Source of the DNA: Clostridia bacterium
Lineage (GTDB): Bacteria; Bacillota; Clostridia; Oscillospirales; CAG-272
Length of the DNA: 35,675 nt
NCBI GenBank assembly: GCA_017396225.1
Contig: JAFQMP010000002.1
Span: 1-35,675, forward strand
Direction of reading: 5' to 3'
The notes beneath the pieces are model-generated. The model searched no databases, was not told the DNA's origin, and saw only the letters and a list, made by a program, of their open reading frames with translations. The position numbers and the translations under genes were made by a program. This document shows, piece after piece, positions 1 to 9,580 of the stretch; the stretch's first letter is position 1; each line of letters begins with the position of its first letter.

Positions 1-2
1 CC

Positions 3-293
3 GATTTGCATCGTATTTTACCGCCCTTTGTCAGTGAGATGCTGGCAACGGGGCTTCAGAGCTTTGATAAAAAAATTGCGGGCTTTGCTGCACCGCACGC
101 GGTGCTGACAGGCACCGAAACGCGCAGCTCGTCCCCTCTGCGTATTTTGCGCGGCGATGCGCGTCATGCGCTTGCCTTTGACCGCATTTATCCCGCAGGT
201 GAGGGCGCCGGCTACGCCGGCGGTATTACCAGTGCAGCACTGGACGGTCTGCGCACCGCACTTGCGATTATCGCGCGATTCCGCGCAAATTAA
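3..293 (+). CDS. NAD(P)/FAD-dependent dehydrogenase, C-terminal fragment
   Basis: The gene runs in from before the window, and only its last 96 codons are present. The piece contains a TGTETRSSSP stretch, an arginine-rich strand and the FAD-binding tail GIYPAGEGAGYAGGI-like (here RIYPAGEGAGYAGG) followed by SAALDG. This is the C-terminal signature of the uncharacterised FAD-dependent dehydrogenases of COG2509, in which the GEGAGYAGGI loop contacts FAD. The family is widespread in Firmicutes and its substrate is not established. The next gene, recJ, starts 34 bp downstream with its own SD, so the two may be co-transcribed. The family call is fairly secure from the motif; a specific reaction cannot be given. 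Confidence 0.8.
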   Translation, partial: DLHRILPPFVSEMLATGLQSFDKKIAGFAAPHAVLTGTETRSSSPLRILRGDARHALAFDRIYPAGEGAGYAGGITSAALDGLRTALAIIARFRAN

Positions 294-327
294 AATTCGA
301 CCCAAGGGGTCGGGAAAGGAGTGACAC

Positions 328-2511
328 ATGGCAGAACAAAAAAAGCATAAGCTTTGGCATATCTCTGAGCAGACGGTAGATGCAGCACAGATTGCCGCCC
401 TTTCTGCTGCGCTTTCGGTTTCCCCTGTGCTGGCGTCGCTCCTTATGACACGCGGCTATCGCACCGCTGAATCTGCGCGCGCCTTTATTGAATGCACTGA
501 TGCCGTGCTGCACAAGCCCTTTCTGATGCGGGATATGGATAAAGCAACCGCGCGCGTGTTGCGTGCAGTGGAGGCAGGGGAGCGAATTGCCATTTTCGGC
601 GACTATGACGTGGACGGCGTGACCGCTGTCAGCCTGCTCTATCTCTATCTTACGGGTCTGGGTGCCGATACTTGCTATTATATTCCCAGCCGCACAGGTG
701 AGGGATACGGCCTGTCAATTTCTGCGATTGACAAGCTCGCGGAGGACGGCATCAGCCTGATTGTCACGGTTGATACGGGTATTACCGCAGTGGAGGAGGC
801 CGCCTATGCCGCCGCCCGCGGCATAGATATGGTGATTACCGACCACCACGAGTGCCGTCTACCGTTGCCTGAGGCTGTGGCAGTTGTCAATCCGCACCGC
901 CCTGATTGTCCCTATCCCTTCAAGGAGCTGGCGGGCGTCGGTGTGGCATTTAAGCTCGCCGCCGCGTGTGAAAGCCTGCGTGCGACAAGCATGGGTGAGC
1001 GTGAGGCAGACGGTGTGCGCCGCGTGGCAATGACCTATGCGGATTTGGTGGCAATCGGCACGGTTGCCGACGTGATGCCCATTGTGGACGAGAACCGCGT
1101 TATGGTGAAATACGGCATCGCGCAGCTGCAAAGGACCGAGCGTCCGGGACTTGCCGCGCTGATGGACGAGGTCAGTGCTGCCGGCCGTACAGGTGGGGAA
1201 GCGCCCCGCCGCAGAAAGATTACAGCCGCCTTTATCGGCTTTACGCTGGCACCGCGTCTCAACGCCGCAGGACGTATGAGTGACGCAACGCTTGCTGTGG
1301 ATTTGCTGCTTGCAGATACTGTGCCTCGTGCGCGCGAGCTTGCCGCTCAGCTTTGTGAAATTAACCAGCTCCGCCAGGTTGAGGAAAACCGTATGGCGGA
1401 GGAGGTCTTTGCCCGCATTGAGGAGGAGCTTGACCTTGCCGAAACCGAAATCATCGTGCTTGCGGGCGACCACTGGCGTCAGGGTGTCATCGGTATTGTT
1501 GCCTCGCGTGTAACCGAGCGCTATGGCAAGCCCGCCATTCTCATTACTTTTGATGGCACCGAGGGCGAGCCTTCCGGTGCCGACCAAGGCAAGGGCTCAG
1601 GCCGTAGCATTAAGGGCATTAACCTTGTGGAGGCGCTTTCCGATAGTGCCGAGCTGCTTGTAAAATTCGGTGGGCACGAGCTTGCCGCAGGTCTGACCGT
1701 CCGCCGTGACCGTGTGGAGGAGTTCCGCACGCGCATCAACGCCTTTGCGCGCGCTGCTGCTCCTGCAGGCGGTGCACAGGCCGTGATTGATATTGATATG
1801 GAGCTTGCCCTGGAGGGGGTTACCATGCCGCTTGCCGAGGAGCTTTCCTTGTTAGAGCCCTTTGGTGTTGCCAACCCGATGCCGCGTTTTTTGCTGCGTG
1901 ATTTGTTGGTGGAGCGCATCACCGAGCTTGGTGGCGGTAAGCACATCAAGTTGACTGTGAGTGATAGGGGACGCGCCCTGTTTGCCCTGATGTTTTCGAC
2001 GCCGCGCTCGGCGCTCTCCTTTGGTGAGGGTGACCGTATTGATTTGATTGCCACGCTTGACATCAACGAATTCCGCGATATCCGCAGTGTACAGCTGACG
2101 GTGATTGATGCACGCCCCTCTGCACGCTTTGAGGACGAGATTGCGGCAGGTCGTGCGCGCTATCGCGCGCTCCGTGGGGGTGCAACCTTTGATGAGGCGG
2201 AGGGCGTTTTGCCCACGCGCGAGCAGTTTGCCTTTGTGTATACCGTGCTGCGTCGTGAATTCCGCCGTGGCAGAAGTGTTTATACCGATGCTGAGCTCTT
2301 GGCGCTGATGCAGCTTTCCGAGGGCGGGGAGGTCAGCTATTCCGCGCTTCGCTATATTCTGGATATTTTCCTTGAGCTGCAAATCTGCGGCGTAGAGGAA
2401 ATTTCTCCCGACCGCTTCCGCTTTGATATCTGTTATCGCGCAGAAAAGGCCAATATTGAAAAATCGTCCATTCTCAAAAGGCTGCGCACGCAGTGCCGCA
2501 GCAAATCTTAA
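328..2511 (+). CDS. recJ: Single-stranded-DNA-specific exonuclease RecJ
   Basis: RecJ degrades single-stranded DNA 5' to 3' in recombination and mismatch/base-excision repair, using two metal ions held by DHH-family motifs. At 727 aa it carries the phosphoesterase motif DYDVDG at residues 92-97, the DHH motif (TDHHE) at 172-174, and the DHHA1 signature GGHELAAG near residue 450. The OB-fold region follows. About 150 residues beyond the usual core form a C-terminal extension, which is common in clostridial RecJ. The start is chosen at ATG 328, after the SD GGAAAGGAG. It is followed directly by the rel gene, whose SD sits on the recJ stop codon. Presence next to rel and dtd is the usual clostridial order. 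Confidence 0.96.
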   Translation: MAEQKKHKLWHISEQTVDAAQIAALSAALSVSPVLASLLMTRGYRTAESARAFIECTDAVLHKPFLMRDMDKATARVLRAVEAGERIAIFGDYDVDGVTAVSLLYLYLTGLGADTCYYIPSRTGEGYGLSISAIDKLAEDGISLIVTVDTGITAVEEAAYAAARGIDMVITDHHECRLPLPEAVAVVNPHRPDCPYPFKELAGVGVAFKLAAACESLRATSMGEREADGVRRVAMTYADLVAIGTVADVMPIVDENRVMVKYGIAQLQRTERPGLAALMDEVSAAGRTGGEAPRRRKITAAFIGFTLAPRLNAAGRMSDATLAVDLLLADTVPRARELAAQLCEINQLRQVEENRMAEEVFARIEEELDLAETEIIVLAGDHWRQGVIGIVASRVTERYGKPAILITFDGTEGEPSGADQGKGSGRSIKGINLVEALSDSAELLVKFGGHELAAGLTVRRDRVEEFRTRINAFARAAAPAGGAQAVIDIDMELALEGVTMPLAEELSLLEPFGVANPMPRFLLRDLLVERITELGGGKHIKLTVSDRGRALFALMFSTPRSALSFGEGDRIDLIATLDINEFRDIRSVQLTVIDARPSARFEDEIAAGRARYRALRGGATFDEAEGVLPTREQFAFVYTVLRREFRRGRSVYTDAELLALMQLSEGGEVSYSALRYILDIFLELQICGVEEISPDRFRFDICYRAEKANIEKSSILKRLRTQCRSKS

Positions 2512-2525
2512 AGGAGGTTCACCGT

Positions 2526-4754
2526 ATGGCAAGTGCCGCTTACAGCGATATTACCCGCTTGTTCGGGATTCTCTCGGCATCGGGCAGCAATTATAACATC
2601 GGCAAAATTATGAACGCATACGAGTATGCCTCCATGCTCCACGAGGGACAGTGGCGCAAGAGTGGTGATGCGTATATTTCGCACCCGATTGCCGTGGCGG
2701 AGATTGTTGCCACGCTGGGCTTGGATTCCGACTCTATCTGCGCTGCGCTCCTGCACGACACCGTGGAGGACTGTGCCGACAAAACCAATCTCAAGGAGAT
2801 TGAAAAGCGCTTTGGCGCCGATGTGGCGCTTCTGGTTGACGGTCTTACCAAAATTGTGATGCTTGAGGTTGAGGACAAGGAGGAGGCGCACATTGAAACG
2901 CTGCGTAAAATGCTCCTTGCCATGTCCCGCGATATCCGCGTGATTTTCATCAAGCTTTGTGACCGTCTGCACAATATGCGCACATTGGGCGCGCGCTCCG
3001 AGGAAAAGCAGCGCACCACAGCGCTTGAAACGATGCACATTTACGCACCTCTTGCACACCGCCTCGGCATGCAGCGCATCAAGCAGGAGCTTGAAAACCT
3101 CAGCCTGATGTATCTTGACCCCTACGGCTATGCCGAGGTCAAGACCGATGTGGAGCGTAAATACGGCACGCACACCGATTTTATCGAGCATATCCGCACG
3201 CAGGTCGGTGATAAGATGCGCGAAAACAACATCTCCTTCACGCTGGAGGGGCGCATCAAATCGGTATACAGTATCTACAAAAAGATGTATACCCAGAACA
3301 AGAGCTTTGATGAGATTTATGACTTTTACGCGCTGCGTATCATTGTTGACAATGAGCTTGAGTGCTACACCGCACTGGGTATCATTCACGAGATGTATAA
3401 GTCTATTCCGGGTCGCTTCAAGGACTATATTTCCACCCCCAAGCCAAACCTTTATCGCTCGCTCCATACCACTGTCATCGGACGCTTTGGTGTGCCCTTT
3501 GAGGTGCAGATTCGCACGCACGAGATGCACGAGATTGCCGAATTCGGTATCGCTGCACATTGGAAGTACAAGTCGGGTGAGCGCAGCAAGGAGGATATGG
3601 ACAAAAAGCTTGCGTGGGTTTCGAAGCTGCTTGAAAGCGAGGAGGATACCCGCGACCCCGATGAATTTATTGACGTCTTCAAGACCGATATTTTCCAGGA
3701 CGAAACCTTTGTCTTTACCCCCAAGGGTGATGTCATCACCCTGACCAAGGGTGCCACCGTCATTGACTTTGCCTATGCCATTCACTCGGCGGTCGGTAAT
3801 AAGATGACAGGTGCTAAAATCAACGGTATGATTGTGCCGATTGACCGTGTGCCGCAGAACGGTGAGATTGTGGAGATTATTACCTCCAATTCCTCCAAGG
3901 GGCCCTCGCGCGATTGGCTGAATATCGTCAAAACGGGTCAGGCGCGCAGTAAAATCCGCGGCTGGTTCAAGAAGGAAAAGCGTGCCGATAACATTGTTGT
4001 CGGCAAGGCGGCATTGGAGCTGGAGCTTAAGAAATTCGGGCGCGCCACAAACGAGTCGCAGCGTGCCGAGGTCTTTGCCGCAACGGCACAGCGCTTGGGT
4101 TACGCAACGGCTGACGACCTTTTTAATACCATTGGCTATGGCGGTCTGACTGTTTCCAAGGTGACAGCCAGACTGCGGGAGGAGTTTGATAAAATCGTCC
4201 GTCCCGAGGTGGTTCCCGAGCCGCCCAAGGAGGTGCTTGTGCCCTCTCAGGTGCGCGTGGCAGAGCGTCCGCGTCATATGCGCCACAACAGCGGTATTGT
4301 TGTGGACGGTGAGCATGGCTGTCAGGTCAAATTTGCCAAGTGCTGCAATCCCTTGCCGGGTGACGCGGTGATTGGCTTTATCACCAAGGGCTTTGGCATT
4401 TCAATTCACAAGGTGGATTGCCCCAACGTCGAAAGCGGCATGAAAAAGCCCGAGGACGCTGACCGCTGGGTCGAGGCGCATTGGGAGCGCGGCATCGATG
4501 AGCAGAGCACAGATGTCTATGAGGCACTGATTCAGGTCTTTGCATACAGCAGCCTGACGATTCTTGCCGAAATTACCATGGCGCTTGCCGATATGAAGGT
4601 GCTGCTGCTGCAAATCAACACGCAGAAAAAGAGCGACGGCCGTATGGTTATCAACCTCAAAATCAGCTGCAAAAACGTTGACCACTATCGCTCTATTGTG
4701 TCCCGTCTGAAGGGCCTCAAGGACGTGACCGACGTGGAAAGGGGCTTTTCATGA
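2526..4754 (+). CDS. relA: Bifunctional (p)ppGpp synthetase/hydrolase (RelA/SpoT, Rsh)
   Basis: This stringent-response enzyme makes pppGpp/ppGpp from ATP and GTP/GDP and hydrolyses it. Start ATG 2526 is chosen because a full AAAGGAGG overlaps the recJ stop; a longer frame from 2493 lies inside recJ. The protein is 742 aa. The hydrolase domain is intact, with ALLHDTVED (HD at residues 77-78) and KLCDRLHNMRTLG. The synthetase domain has YDFYALRIIV near 263 and the substrate loop GRFKDYISTPKPN near 300. A TGS domain begins near 393 (FVFTPKGD). A zinc-finger-like CCNPLPGD segment and an ACT domain (about 662-742) complete the long Rsh architecture. Both activities should be present, because both catalytic motif sets are kept. 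The gene overlaps dtd by 4 bp (ATGA), indicating translational coupling. Confidence 0.97.
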   Translation: MASAAYSDITRLFGILSASGSNYNIGKIMNAYEYASMLHEGQWRKSGDAYISHPIAVAEIVATLGLDSDSICAALLHDTVEDCADKTNLKEIEKRFGADVALLVDGLTKIVMLEVEDKEEAHIETLRKMLLAMSRDIRVIFIKLCDRLHNMRTLGARSEEKQRTTALETMHIYAPLAHRLGMQRIKQELENLSLMYLDPYGYAEVKTDVERKYGTHTDFIEHIRTQVGDKMRENNISFTLEGRIKSVYSIYKKMYTQNKSFDEIYDFYALRIIVDNELECYTALGIIHEMYKSIPGRFKDYISTPKPNLYRSLHTTVIGRFGVPFEVQIRTHEMHEIAEFGIAAHWKYKSGERSKEDMDKKLAWVSKLLESEEDTRDPDEFIDVFKTDIFQDETFVFTPKGDVITLTKGATVIDFAYAIHSAVGNKMTGAKINGMIVPIDRVPQNGEIVEIITSNSSKGPSRDWLNIVKTGQARSKIRGWFKKEKRADNIVVGKAALELELKKFGRATNESQRAEVFAATAQRLGYATADDLFNTIGYGGLTVSKVTARLREEFDKIVRPEVVPEPPKEVLVPSQVRVAERPRHMRHNSGIVVDGEHGCQVKFAKCCNPLPGDAVIGFITKGFGISIHKVDCPNVESGMKKPEDADRWVEAHWERGIDEQSTDVYEALIQVFAYSSLTILAEITMALADMKVLLLQINTQKKSDGRMVINLKISCKNVDHYRSIVSRLKGLKDVTDVERGFS

Positions 4755-5212
4755 TTGCCGTGCTGCAGCGCGTGAATCACGCGACCGTCCGCGTTGCGGG
4801 TCAGGCTGTCGGTGAGATTGGCACAGGATTGCTCATATTGCTTGGCGTTGGAAAGGGCGATGTCCGCGAGGACGCAGACCGCCTTGCTGCCAAGATTGCT
4901 GCCTGTCGCATTTTCTGTGATGAGGCAGGCAAGATGAACCGCTCACTTGCCGATATCGGGGGTGGGGCGTTGGTTGTTTCCAATTTCACCCTGCTTGCAG
5001 ATTATAGTCACGGCAATCGTCCGTCTTATTTTGATGCGGCACAGCCCCTTGAGGCAGATGACCTTTACCGCTATTTTTGCGATGTACTGCGCCCGCGCGT
5101 GGCAACGCTTGCCACGGGCGAATTTGGCGCGGATATGAAAATTTCTATGGAGGCTGACGGCCCCGTTACCATCACAATGGACAGTAAAATTTTGAAAGAG
5201 GGGAGGAGGTAA
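4751..5212 (+). CDS. dtd: D-aminoacyl-tRNA deacylase Dtd
   Basis: Dtd removes D-amino acids (classically D-Tyr) and mischarged glycine from tRNA in the cytoplasm. The 153-aa length is typical. It begins MIAVLQRVNHATV, as the family does. It carries SNFTLLAD, the family's SQFTL motif with Gln replaced by Asn, and a C-terminal DGPVTI, corresponding to the Gly-cisPro motif that reads substrate chirality (usually NDGPVT, here ADGPVT). The start overlaps the rel stop as ATGA, so it is coupled to rel. The Q-to-N and N-to-A changes in otherwise well-conserved motifs are the only oddities. The family assignment is secure from length, both motifs and the rel-dtd neighbourhood. Confidence 0.95.
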   Translation: MIAVLQRVNHATVRVAGQAVGEIGTGLLILLGVGKGDVREDADRLAAKIAACRIFCDEAGKMNRSLADIGGGALVVSNFTLLADYSHGNRPSYFDAAQPLEADDLYRYFCDVLRPRVATLATGEFGADMKISMEADGPVTITMDSKILKEGRR

Positions 5213-5216
5213 CGCG

Positions 5217-6701
5217 ATGAAGCTGCATATTGAAGGCAATATCAATGCTTATTACGTGCAAACACTCGTGATGATCTTTTTCCCCGGCGAAAAATTCTCG
5301 GAGGACGAGAACGATGCGCACAAGCTCAGCCTGAGGCTTGTTGAGGGCGAGCTGGAGGTCAGCGCCTTTGTTACCCTTACCTGCCAAGGTAAAACCGCCT
5401 CGGCTGAGGCAACTATGCCAAGACGCGAGGATATGACCGCTGACCGCCTGAAGAAGATTGTCATCGGTCACGCGGTGCTGAATGCCGCAGGTGAGTTGCT
5501 GCACTATCGTCCCTCCTGGGGTATGCTGACGGGTGTACGCCCCTCCAAGGTTGCGACAGAGCTGTTGCTGCTTGGTAAGAGCAAGTCGCGTGTCAAGCGC
5601 ACGCTTGCTGCTGATTACCTTGTCATTCCCAAAAAGGCGGCACTTGCCACCGAGGTGGCACTCCTTGAGCAGCAGATTATCGGCACGCCCGATAAGCGCG
5701 ATTGCAGTGTCTACATTTCCATTCCGTTCTGTCCCACGCGCTGCACCTATTGCTCTTTTGTTTCTTATACCTCAAAGCGCCTGCTTTCGCTGATTCCCGC
5801 ATATCTGGAGCTTCTCAAAAGGGAGGTTGCGGCAAAGCTTGCCCTGATTCGGGAGCTTGGGCTCCGTGTCAAGACCGTCTACATCGGCGGCGGTACGCCG
5901 ACCATTCTGACCGCACCTCAGCTGCGTGAGCTTTTGGAAACGGTGCGTGCGGGGCTTGACGTATCGACGCTGGAGGAATACACGCTGGAAAGCGGTCGTC
6001 CCGATACCATTGATGCCGAGAAAATGGCAATTGCCAAGGCCTATGGCGTCACGCGTGTCTGTGTCAATCCGCAGACCCTTTGCGATGAGGTTTTGCGCGG
6101 TGTCGGACGCGGACATAACAGCGAGGATTTTTACCGCGCCTATACTATTGCAAGGGAGTCGGGCATAAAGTGTATCAATACCGATTTGATTGTTGGTCTG
6201 CCTGCCGATACCTTTACCACCTTCTCTGCAACCTTTGATGAGATTTTGCGCCTTGACCCTGAAAACATCACGGTGCACACCTTCTGTGTGAAGAAGGCGG
6301 CAGAAATTCTGCGTCAGGATAACCGCGTATATAATCTGCGCGGCGGCGATGCGGGCAAATGTGTGGATTATTCGCAAATCCGCGCAGCTGATGCAGGGTA
6401 CCGCCCGTATTATATGTATCGCCAGAAGAATATGGTCGGCAACTTTGAAAACGTCGGCTTTGCCAAGGAGGGCACCGAGGGACTTTACAACATCTATATG
6501 ATGGAGGAGGTTCACTCGATTTTTGCCGCAGGCGCAGGCGCTGTGACCAAGCTTGTGAATTACGCGGCACCCGAAAGCGGCAAAAAGTCTGTGATTACGC
6601 GTCTTTTCAATGCCAAGTATCCGTATGAGTATCTGGAAGCGGGTGTTTCCGCGGAGCAGCACGGTCAAATCGTATCATTTTATCGGGAGCTCGGCTTGTA
6701 A
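5217..6701 (+). CDS. hemZ: HemZ-type coproporphyrinogen III dehydrogenase-like radical SAM protein
   Basis: This is a radical-SAM enzyme of the oxygen-independent coproporphyrinogen oxidase superfamily. The [4Fe-4S] motif is C172-x3-C176-x2-C179 in the stretch IPFCPTRCTYCSF. It is followed by YIGGGTPTIL, the SAM-binding glycine-rich strand. The N-terminal ~165 residues, including GVRPSK, are the extra domain that marks HemZ rather than HemN/HemW. Length is 494 aa. The start ATG 5217 follows GAGGAGG that overlaps the end of dtd. Many clostridia carry HemZ in a rel-dtd-hemZ row without a complete haem pathway, so true coproporphyrinogen activity is not assured. The order here lacks the metallo-beta-lactamase-fold gene often found between dtd and hemZ. 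Confidence 0.92.
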   Translation: MKLHIEGNINAYYVQTLVMIFFPGEKFSEDENDAHKLSLRLVEGELEVSAFVTLTCQGKTASAEATMPRREDMTADRLKKIVIGHAVLNAAGELLHYRPSWGMLTGVRPSKVATELLLLGKSKSRVKRTLAADYLVIPKKAALATEVALLEQQIIGTPDKRDCSVYISIPFCPTRCTYCSFVSYTSKRLLSLIPAYLELLKREVAAKLALIRELGLRVKTVYIGGGTPTILTAPQLRELLETVRAGLDVSTLEEYTLESGRPDTIDAEKMAIAKAYGVTRVCVNPQTLCDEVLRGVGRGHNSEDFYRAYTIARESGIKCINTDLIVGLPADTFTTFSATFDEILRLDPENITVHTFCVKKAAEILRQDNRVYNLRGGDAGKCVDYSQIRAADAGYRPYYMYRQKNMVGNFENVGFAKEGTEGLYNIYMMEEVHSIFAAGAGAVTKLVNYAAPESGKKSVITRLFNAKYPYEYLEAGVSAEQHGQIVSFYRELGL

Positions 6702-6742
6702 GCAATACCGCTTCGCCTGACCCCGATAGGGGGTGATGCGCG

Positions 6743-8341
6743 TTGTCTCGGCAAACTGTAAACGGTGAGCGGCCACTGCGCGGCGTTGCGATTCTGACGC
6801 CCGCTACGTTGCTTGCCAAATTCATTGGACTGTTTTACAAAATCCCGCTGATTGCCGTTGTGGGCGTTGCGGGTATGGCGTATTTTTTATCCGCCTATCA
6901 CGTGTATTCGATGCTTTTTGTTCTGTTTGCATCGGGATTGCCCACCGCACTTTCCCTGCTTGTCTCCCGCGCCGCGGTGACGACGGGGAACGCGGTGGGC
7001 CGTATTTTTGCAGTGACGTTTTTTTGCTTTCTGGGGCTTGCCACACTGGGCGGCGCGCTGCTGTTCTTTTTTGCCGCGCCGGTGGCAAGGCTGCTTGCTA
7101 TGCCCGATGCCGCAGGGGCACTGCGCCTGATTGCGCCCGCGCTGCCGTTTGCAGTGGTGACAGGTGCTGTCAAGGGACTGTTTCAGGGGCATCACGATAT
7201 GCTGCCGAGTGCTGCTGCCGAGGTGCTTGAGGCGCTTGGTAAGCTTTTGTTCGGCGTGACACTCGCCAGACTTGCAAGGGCCGCGGGGGGCGATACAGCA
7301 TCGGTTGCCGCAGCGGCGGTTGCGGGTGTGACCGCCGGTGCGGCGCTTTCCGCGCTCGTGATGCTTGTCTGGCTCCTTGCTGCACGTCGCCGTTTATTTG
7401 CGGCAGATAATAAGGCGGACAACGTGCCCACGCCGCGTGCCGTGCTTGGCGCCTTGTGGCGTGTGGCATTCCCCATTACCGTGAGCGCCGCGGTGACAGC
7501 GTTGATAACCCTGATTGATACCGCGCTCATCTCTGCAGGCCTGCAAGGGGCGGGCTTTGCACCGACCGTTGCGCACGAGATGTACAGCAGCTACGGCAAT
7601 CTTGCGCTGCCGCTTTATAATCTGGTGCCTGCGCTCCTGGCACCTGTCACCCTGTCGCTCTTGCCCGCACTCGGCAAAGCGCTTGCGGGGGGCGATTTTG
7701 CTGGCGCTGCAAGCGCCTATCTGCTGGCGCTGCGTGTGTCCCTGCTGATTACCTTGCCCGCCGCCTTTGGCCTTGCAGTCTTTGCAGCGCCGATTTTATC
7801 GGTGCTTTATGTGGGGGAGCAGGGGGCTGTCGCATTGGCGGCGCCACTCCTTTCACTTCTGGCGGTGTCCCTGCCGTTGACGGTTTTTATTTCGGTGACC
7901 ACCTCTGCGCTGCAGGCGATTGGTAAGCCCGCCCTGCCTGTCTATACCATGCTTTCGGGTGCTTGCCTCAAGCTGGTGCTTGAATGGGGGCTGCTGTCTT
8001 TGCCTGCCGTCAATATTTATGCGGCGCCCGTCAGTACCTTTGCCTGTAATTTTCTGGTGCTTGCGGCAAATTTGTGGCTGCTCGCGCGCAAAAGCAGCTT
8101 TTCCACACCGATTTACCGCATGGCTATTGGACCGCTTTTTGCGGCGGCTGCGGCGATATTCTTTGGCGTGCTTGTTTACCGCGTGGCGGCGCTCGCCCTG
8201 TCACCCCTGCCTGCTCTGGCGGTGACGCTTTTGTTGGTTGTACTGCTCTATTTTCTGGCGGCGAGCCTCTTTGGCTTACTTGACGATGCGGTGCTTGGCG
8301 CGTTGCCCTTTGGGACAATATTGTTAAAATGTAAAAAATGA
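6743..8341 (+). CDS. SpoVB/YabM-like polysaccharide or lipid-linked sugar flippase
   Basis: This is an integral membrane protein of the MOP (MATE/MurJ/Wzx) superfamily, 532 aa, with about 14 hydrophobic segments. The N-terminal RGVAILTPATLLAKFIGLFYKIPL resembles the opening of SpoVB and YabM proteins. These move lipid-linked saccharides across the membrane, and SpoVB acts in spore cortex synthesis. The only in-frame start that fits is TTG 6743, ten bases after AGGGGG; the nearby ATG and GTG are in another frame. It ends 7 bp before mazG, matching the Bacillus yabM-yabN order. Whether it serves sporulation or vegetative wall synthesis cannot be told from sequence alone. Confidence 0.88.
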   Translation: MSRQTVNGERPLRGVAILTPATLLAKFIGLFYKIPLIAVVGVAGMAYFLSAYHVYSMLFVLFASGLPTALSLLVSRAAVTTGNAVGRIFAVTFFCFLGLATLGGALLFFFAAPVARLLAMPDAAGALRLIAPALPFAVVTGAVKGLFQGHHDMLPSAAAEVLEALGKLLFGVTLARLARAAGGDTASVAAAAVAGVTAGAALSALVMLVWLLAARRRLFAADNKADNVPTPRAVLGALWRVAFPITVSAAVTALITLIDTALISAGLQGAGFAPTVAHEMYSSYGNLALPLYNLVPALLAPVTLSLLPALGKALAGGDFAGAASAYLLALRVSLLITLPAAFGLAVFAAPILSVLYVGEQGAVALAAPLLSLLAVSLPLTVFISVTTSALQAIGKPALPVYTMLSGACLKLVLEWGLLSLPAVNIYAAPVSTFACNFLVLAANLWLLARKSSFSTPIYRMAIGPLFAAAAAIFFGVLVYRVAALALSPLPALAVTLLLVVLLYFLAASLFGLLDDAVLGALPFGTILLKCKK

Positions 8342-8348
8342 GGTAAAA

Positions 8349-9167
8349 ATGATGACGAGAGATGAAAAAATGTCGGCGATTCTTGCCAAAGAGGAATATG
8401 ATGCCCGTGATTTGGTTACGATAGTAGAGCTGCTCCGTTTGCCTGGTGGCTGTCCGTGGGACAGAGAGCAGACCCACCAAACGCTCCGTCGTGATATGAT
8501 TGAGGAAACCTATGAGGTGATTGAGGCGATTGATGCCGATGATATGACGCTGCTGCGTGAGGAGCTTGGTGATGCGCTTTTGCAGATTGTGCTCCACGCC
8601 CGCATTGAGGAGGAGGCAGGTCGTGCCACCTTTGACAAAATTGCAGGCGACGTTTGCCGCAAAATGATTCATCGCCACCCGCACGTTTTTGGCGATGTGA
8701 AGGCCGAGAGCGTGGGAGAGGTGCTTGCCAATTGGGAAACCATTAAAAGCGAGGAAAAGAGCCGCACGACCCTGACCGATAAGCTGACATCTATCCCCAA
8801 GCAGTTTCCTGCGCTGATGCGCGCTGCCAAGGTCGGTAAAAAGGCGAAAGCACTTGATTTTCCCGATGCCGCTGCTGTGGCGCAAAAGCTCCGTGAGGAG
8901 CTTGCGGAGGTTGAGGTCGCCCTTGCCACGGGCAACGAAAATGCCGTCTTTGAGGAAATGGGCGATTTGCTGTTGTCCGCAGCCAGTCTTGCCCGTTTTG
9001 CAGGTGTAGACCCCGAGCACGCGCTTTCCGCCGCCACCGATAAATTCATTTCTCGTTTTGCCCTTGTTGAGGAGCTTGCAATCGCCCGAGGAGCAGATAT
9101 TGTGTCTATGAGTGATGCGGAGAAGGATATTTTGTGGCAAGAGGCAAAGAAAATCCTAAAAAAGTGA
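8349..9167 (+). CDS. mazG: Nucleoside triphosphate pyrophosphohydrolase MazG (YabN C-terminal homologue)
   Basis: MazG hydrolyses NTPs and dNTPs to monophosphate plus pyrophosphate, cleaning aberrant nucleotides from the pool. The 272-aa protein is a full-length two-domain MazG. The N-terminal domain has GGCPWDREQTHQTL, the metal-binding EETYEVIEAI (EExxE) and EELGDALLQ (ExxxD). A second MazG domain near residue 180 has KLREELAEVE and EEMGDLLLSA. Bacillus YabN carries an additional N-terminal methylase-like domain that is absent here. ATG 8349 is followed at once by a second ATG (8352), and a weak GAGG lies 5 bp upstream, overlapping the flippase stop. Tight spacing suggests one transcript with the upstream gene. 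Confidence 0.95.
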   Translation: MMTRDEKMSAILAKEEYDARDLVTIVELLRLPGGCPWDREQTHQTLRRDMIEETYEVIEAIDADDMTLLREELGDALLQIVLHARIEEEAGRATFDKIAGDVCRKMIHRHPHVFGDVKAESVGEVLANWETIKSEEKSRTTLTDKLTSIPKQFPALMRAAKVGKKAKALDFPDAAAVAQKLREELAEVEVALATGNENAVFEEMGDLLLSAASLARFAGVDPEHALSAATDKFISRFALVEELAIARGADIVSMSDAEKDILWQEAKKILKK

Positions 9168-9197
9168 GAAAAGTTGACAACTTTTTTCAAAATCCTC

Positions 9198-9227
9198 TTG
9201 ACTTTTTTGTGTAAAGTGTGATAGAAT
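9198..9227 (+). promoter_or_regulatory. Sigma-A promoter of the HU gene
   Basis: A -35 TTGACT (9198-9203) and a -10 TAGAAT (9222-9227) are separated by 18 bp, in an AT-rich gap after mazG. The spacing and position, about 65 bp before the HU start, fit a strong vegetative promoter. An additional TTGACA at 9174-9179 has no matching -10 at the right distance. Confidence 0.75.
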
Positions 9228-9292
9228 ACAAATAGGAACAAGTAATGCTTGTTGAAAAGGTTCCAACATAACAGAAAGGATGTATTACACCC

Positions 9293-9565
9293 ATGAATAA
9301 GGCAGAATTGATTGACGCTATCGTCGCTAAGGCAGAGCTTTCCAAGAAGGACGCAGAAGCTGCTTTGAATGCAGTTGTTGAGGCTGTTAAGGACGCTCTC
9401 GCAGCCGGTGACAAGGTTCAGCTTGTCGGCTTTGGTACCTTTGCAGTAAAAGCACGCGCTGCAAGAACCGGCCGCAACCCCAAGACCGGTGAGGCTATCG
9501 AGGTTGCAGCAGCTAAGGTTCCTACCTTTGCCGCAGGCAAGGCTCTGAAGGACGCTGTAAAGTAA
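9293..9565 (+). CDS. hup: DNA-binding protein HU
   Basis: HU is a small basic nucleoid protein that bends and compacts DNA as a dimer. It is 90 aa and begins [10 protein letters not shown]. The core [20 protein letters not shown] is the HU/IHF signature that forms the DNA-clasping beta-arm. Codon use is strongly biased, as expected for an abundant protein. Its own promoter lies upstream and an intrinsic terminator downstream, so it forms a mono-cistronic unit inserted between mazG and rqcP. In Bacillus the yabN-yabO pair is contiguous, and HU sits elsewhere. The start follows AGAAAGGA. The identity is certain at family level; the symbol hup (hbs in Bacillus) is by homology. Confidence 0.97.
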   Translation: MNKAELIDAIVAKAELSKKDAEAALNAVVEAVKDALAAGDKVQLVGFGTFAVKARAARTGRNPKTGEAIEVAAAKVPTFAAGKALKDAVK

Positions 9566-9580
9566 TCTAACAAAAATAAA

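Noticed and set aside
2508..4316. 602-codon frame on the minus strand opposite the rel gene
   Set aside because: It is antisense to an intact Rsh protein, has no SD or family motif, and arises from the codon bias of the coding strand.
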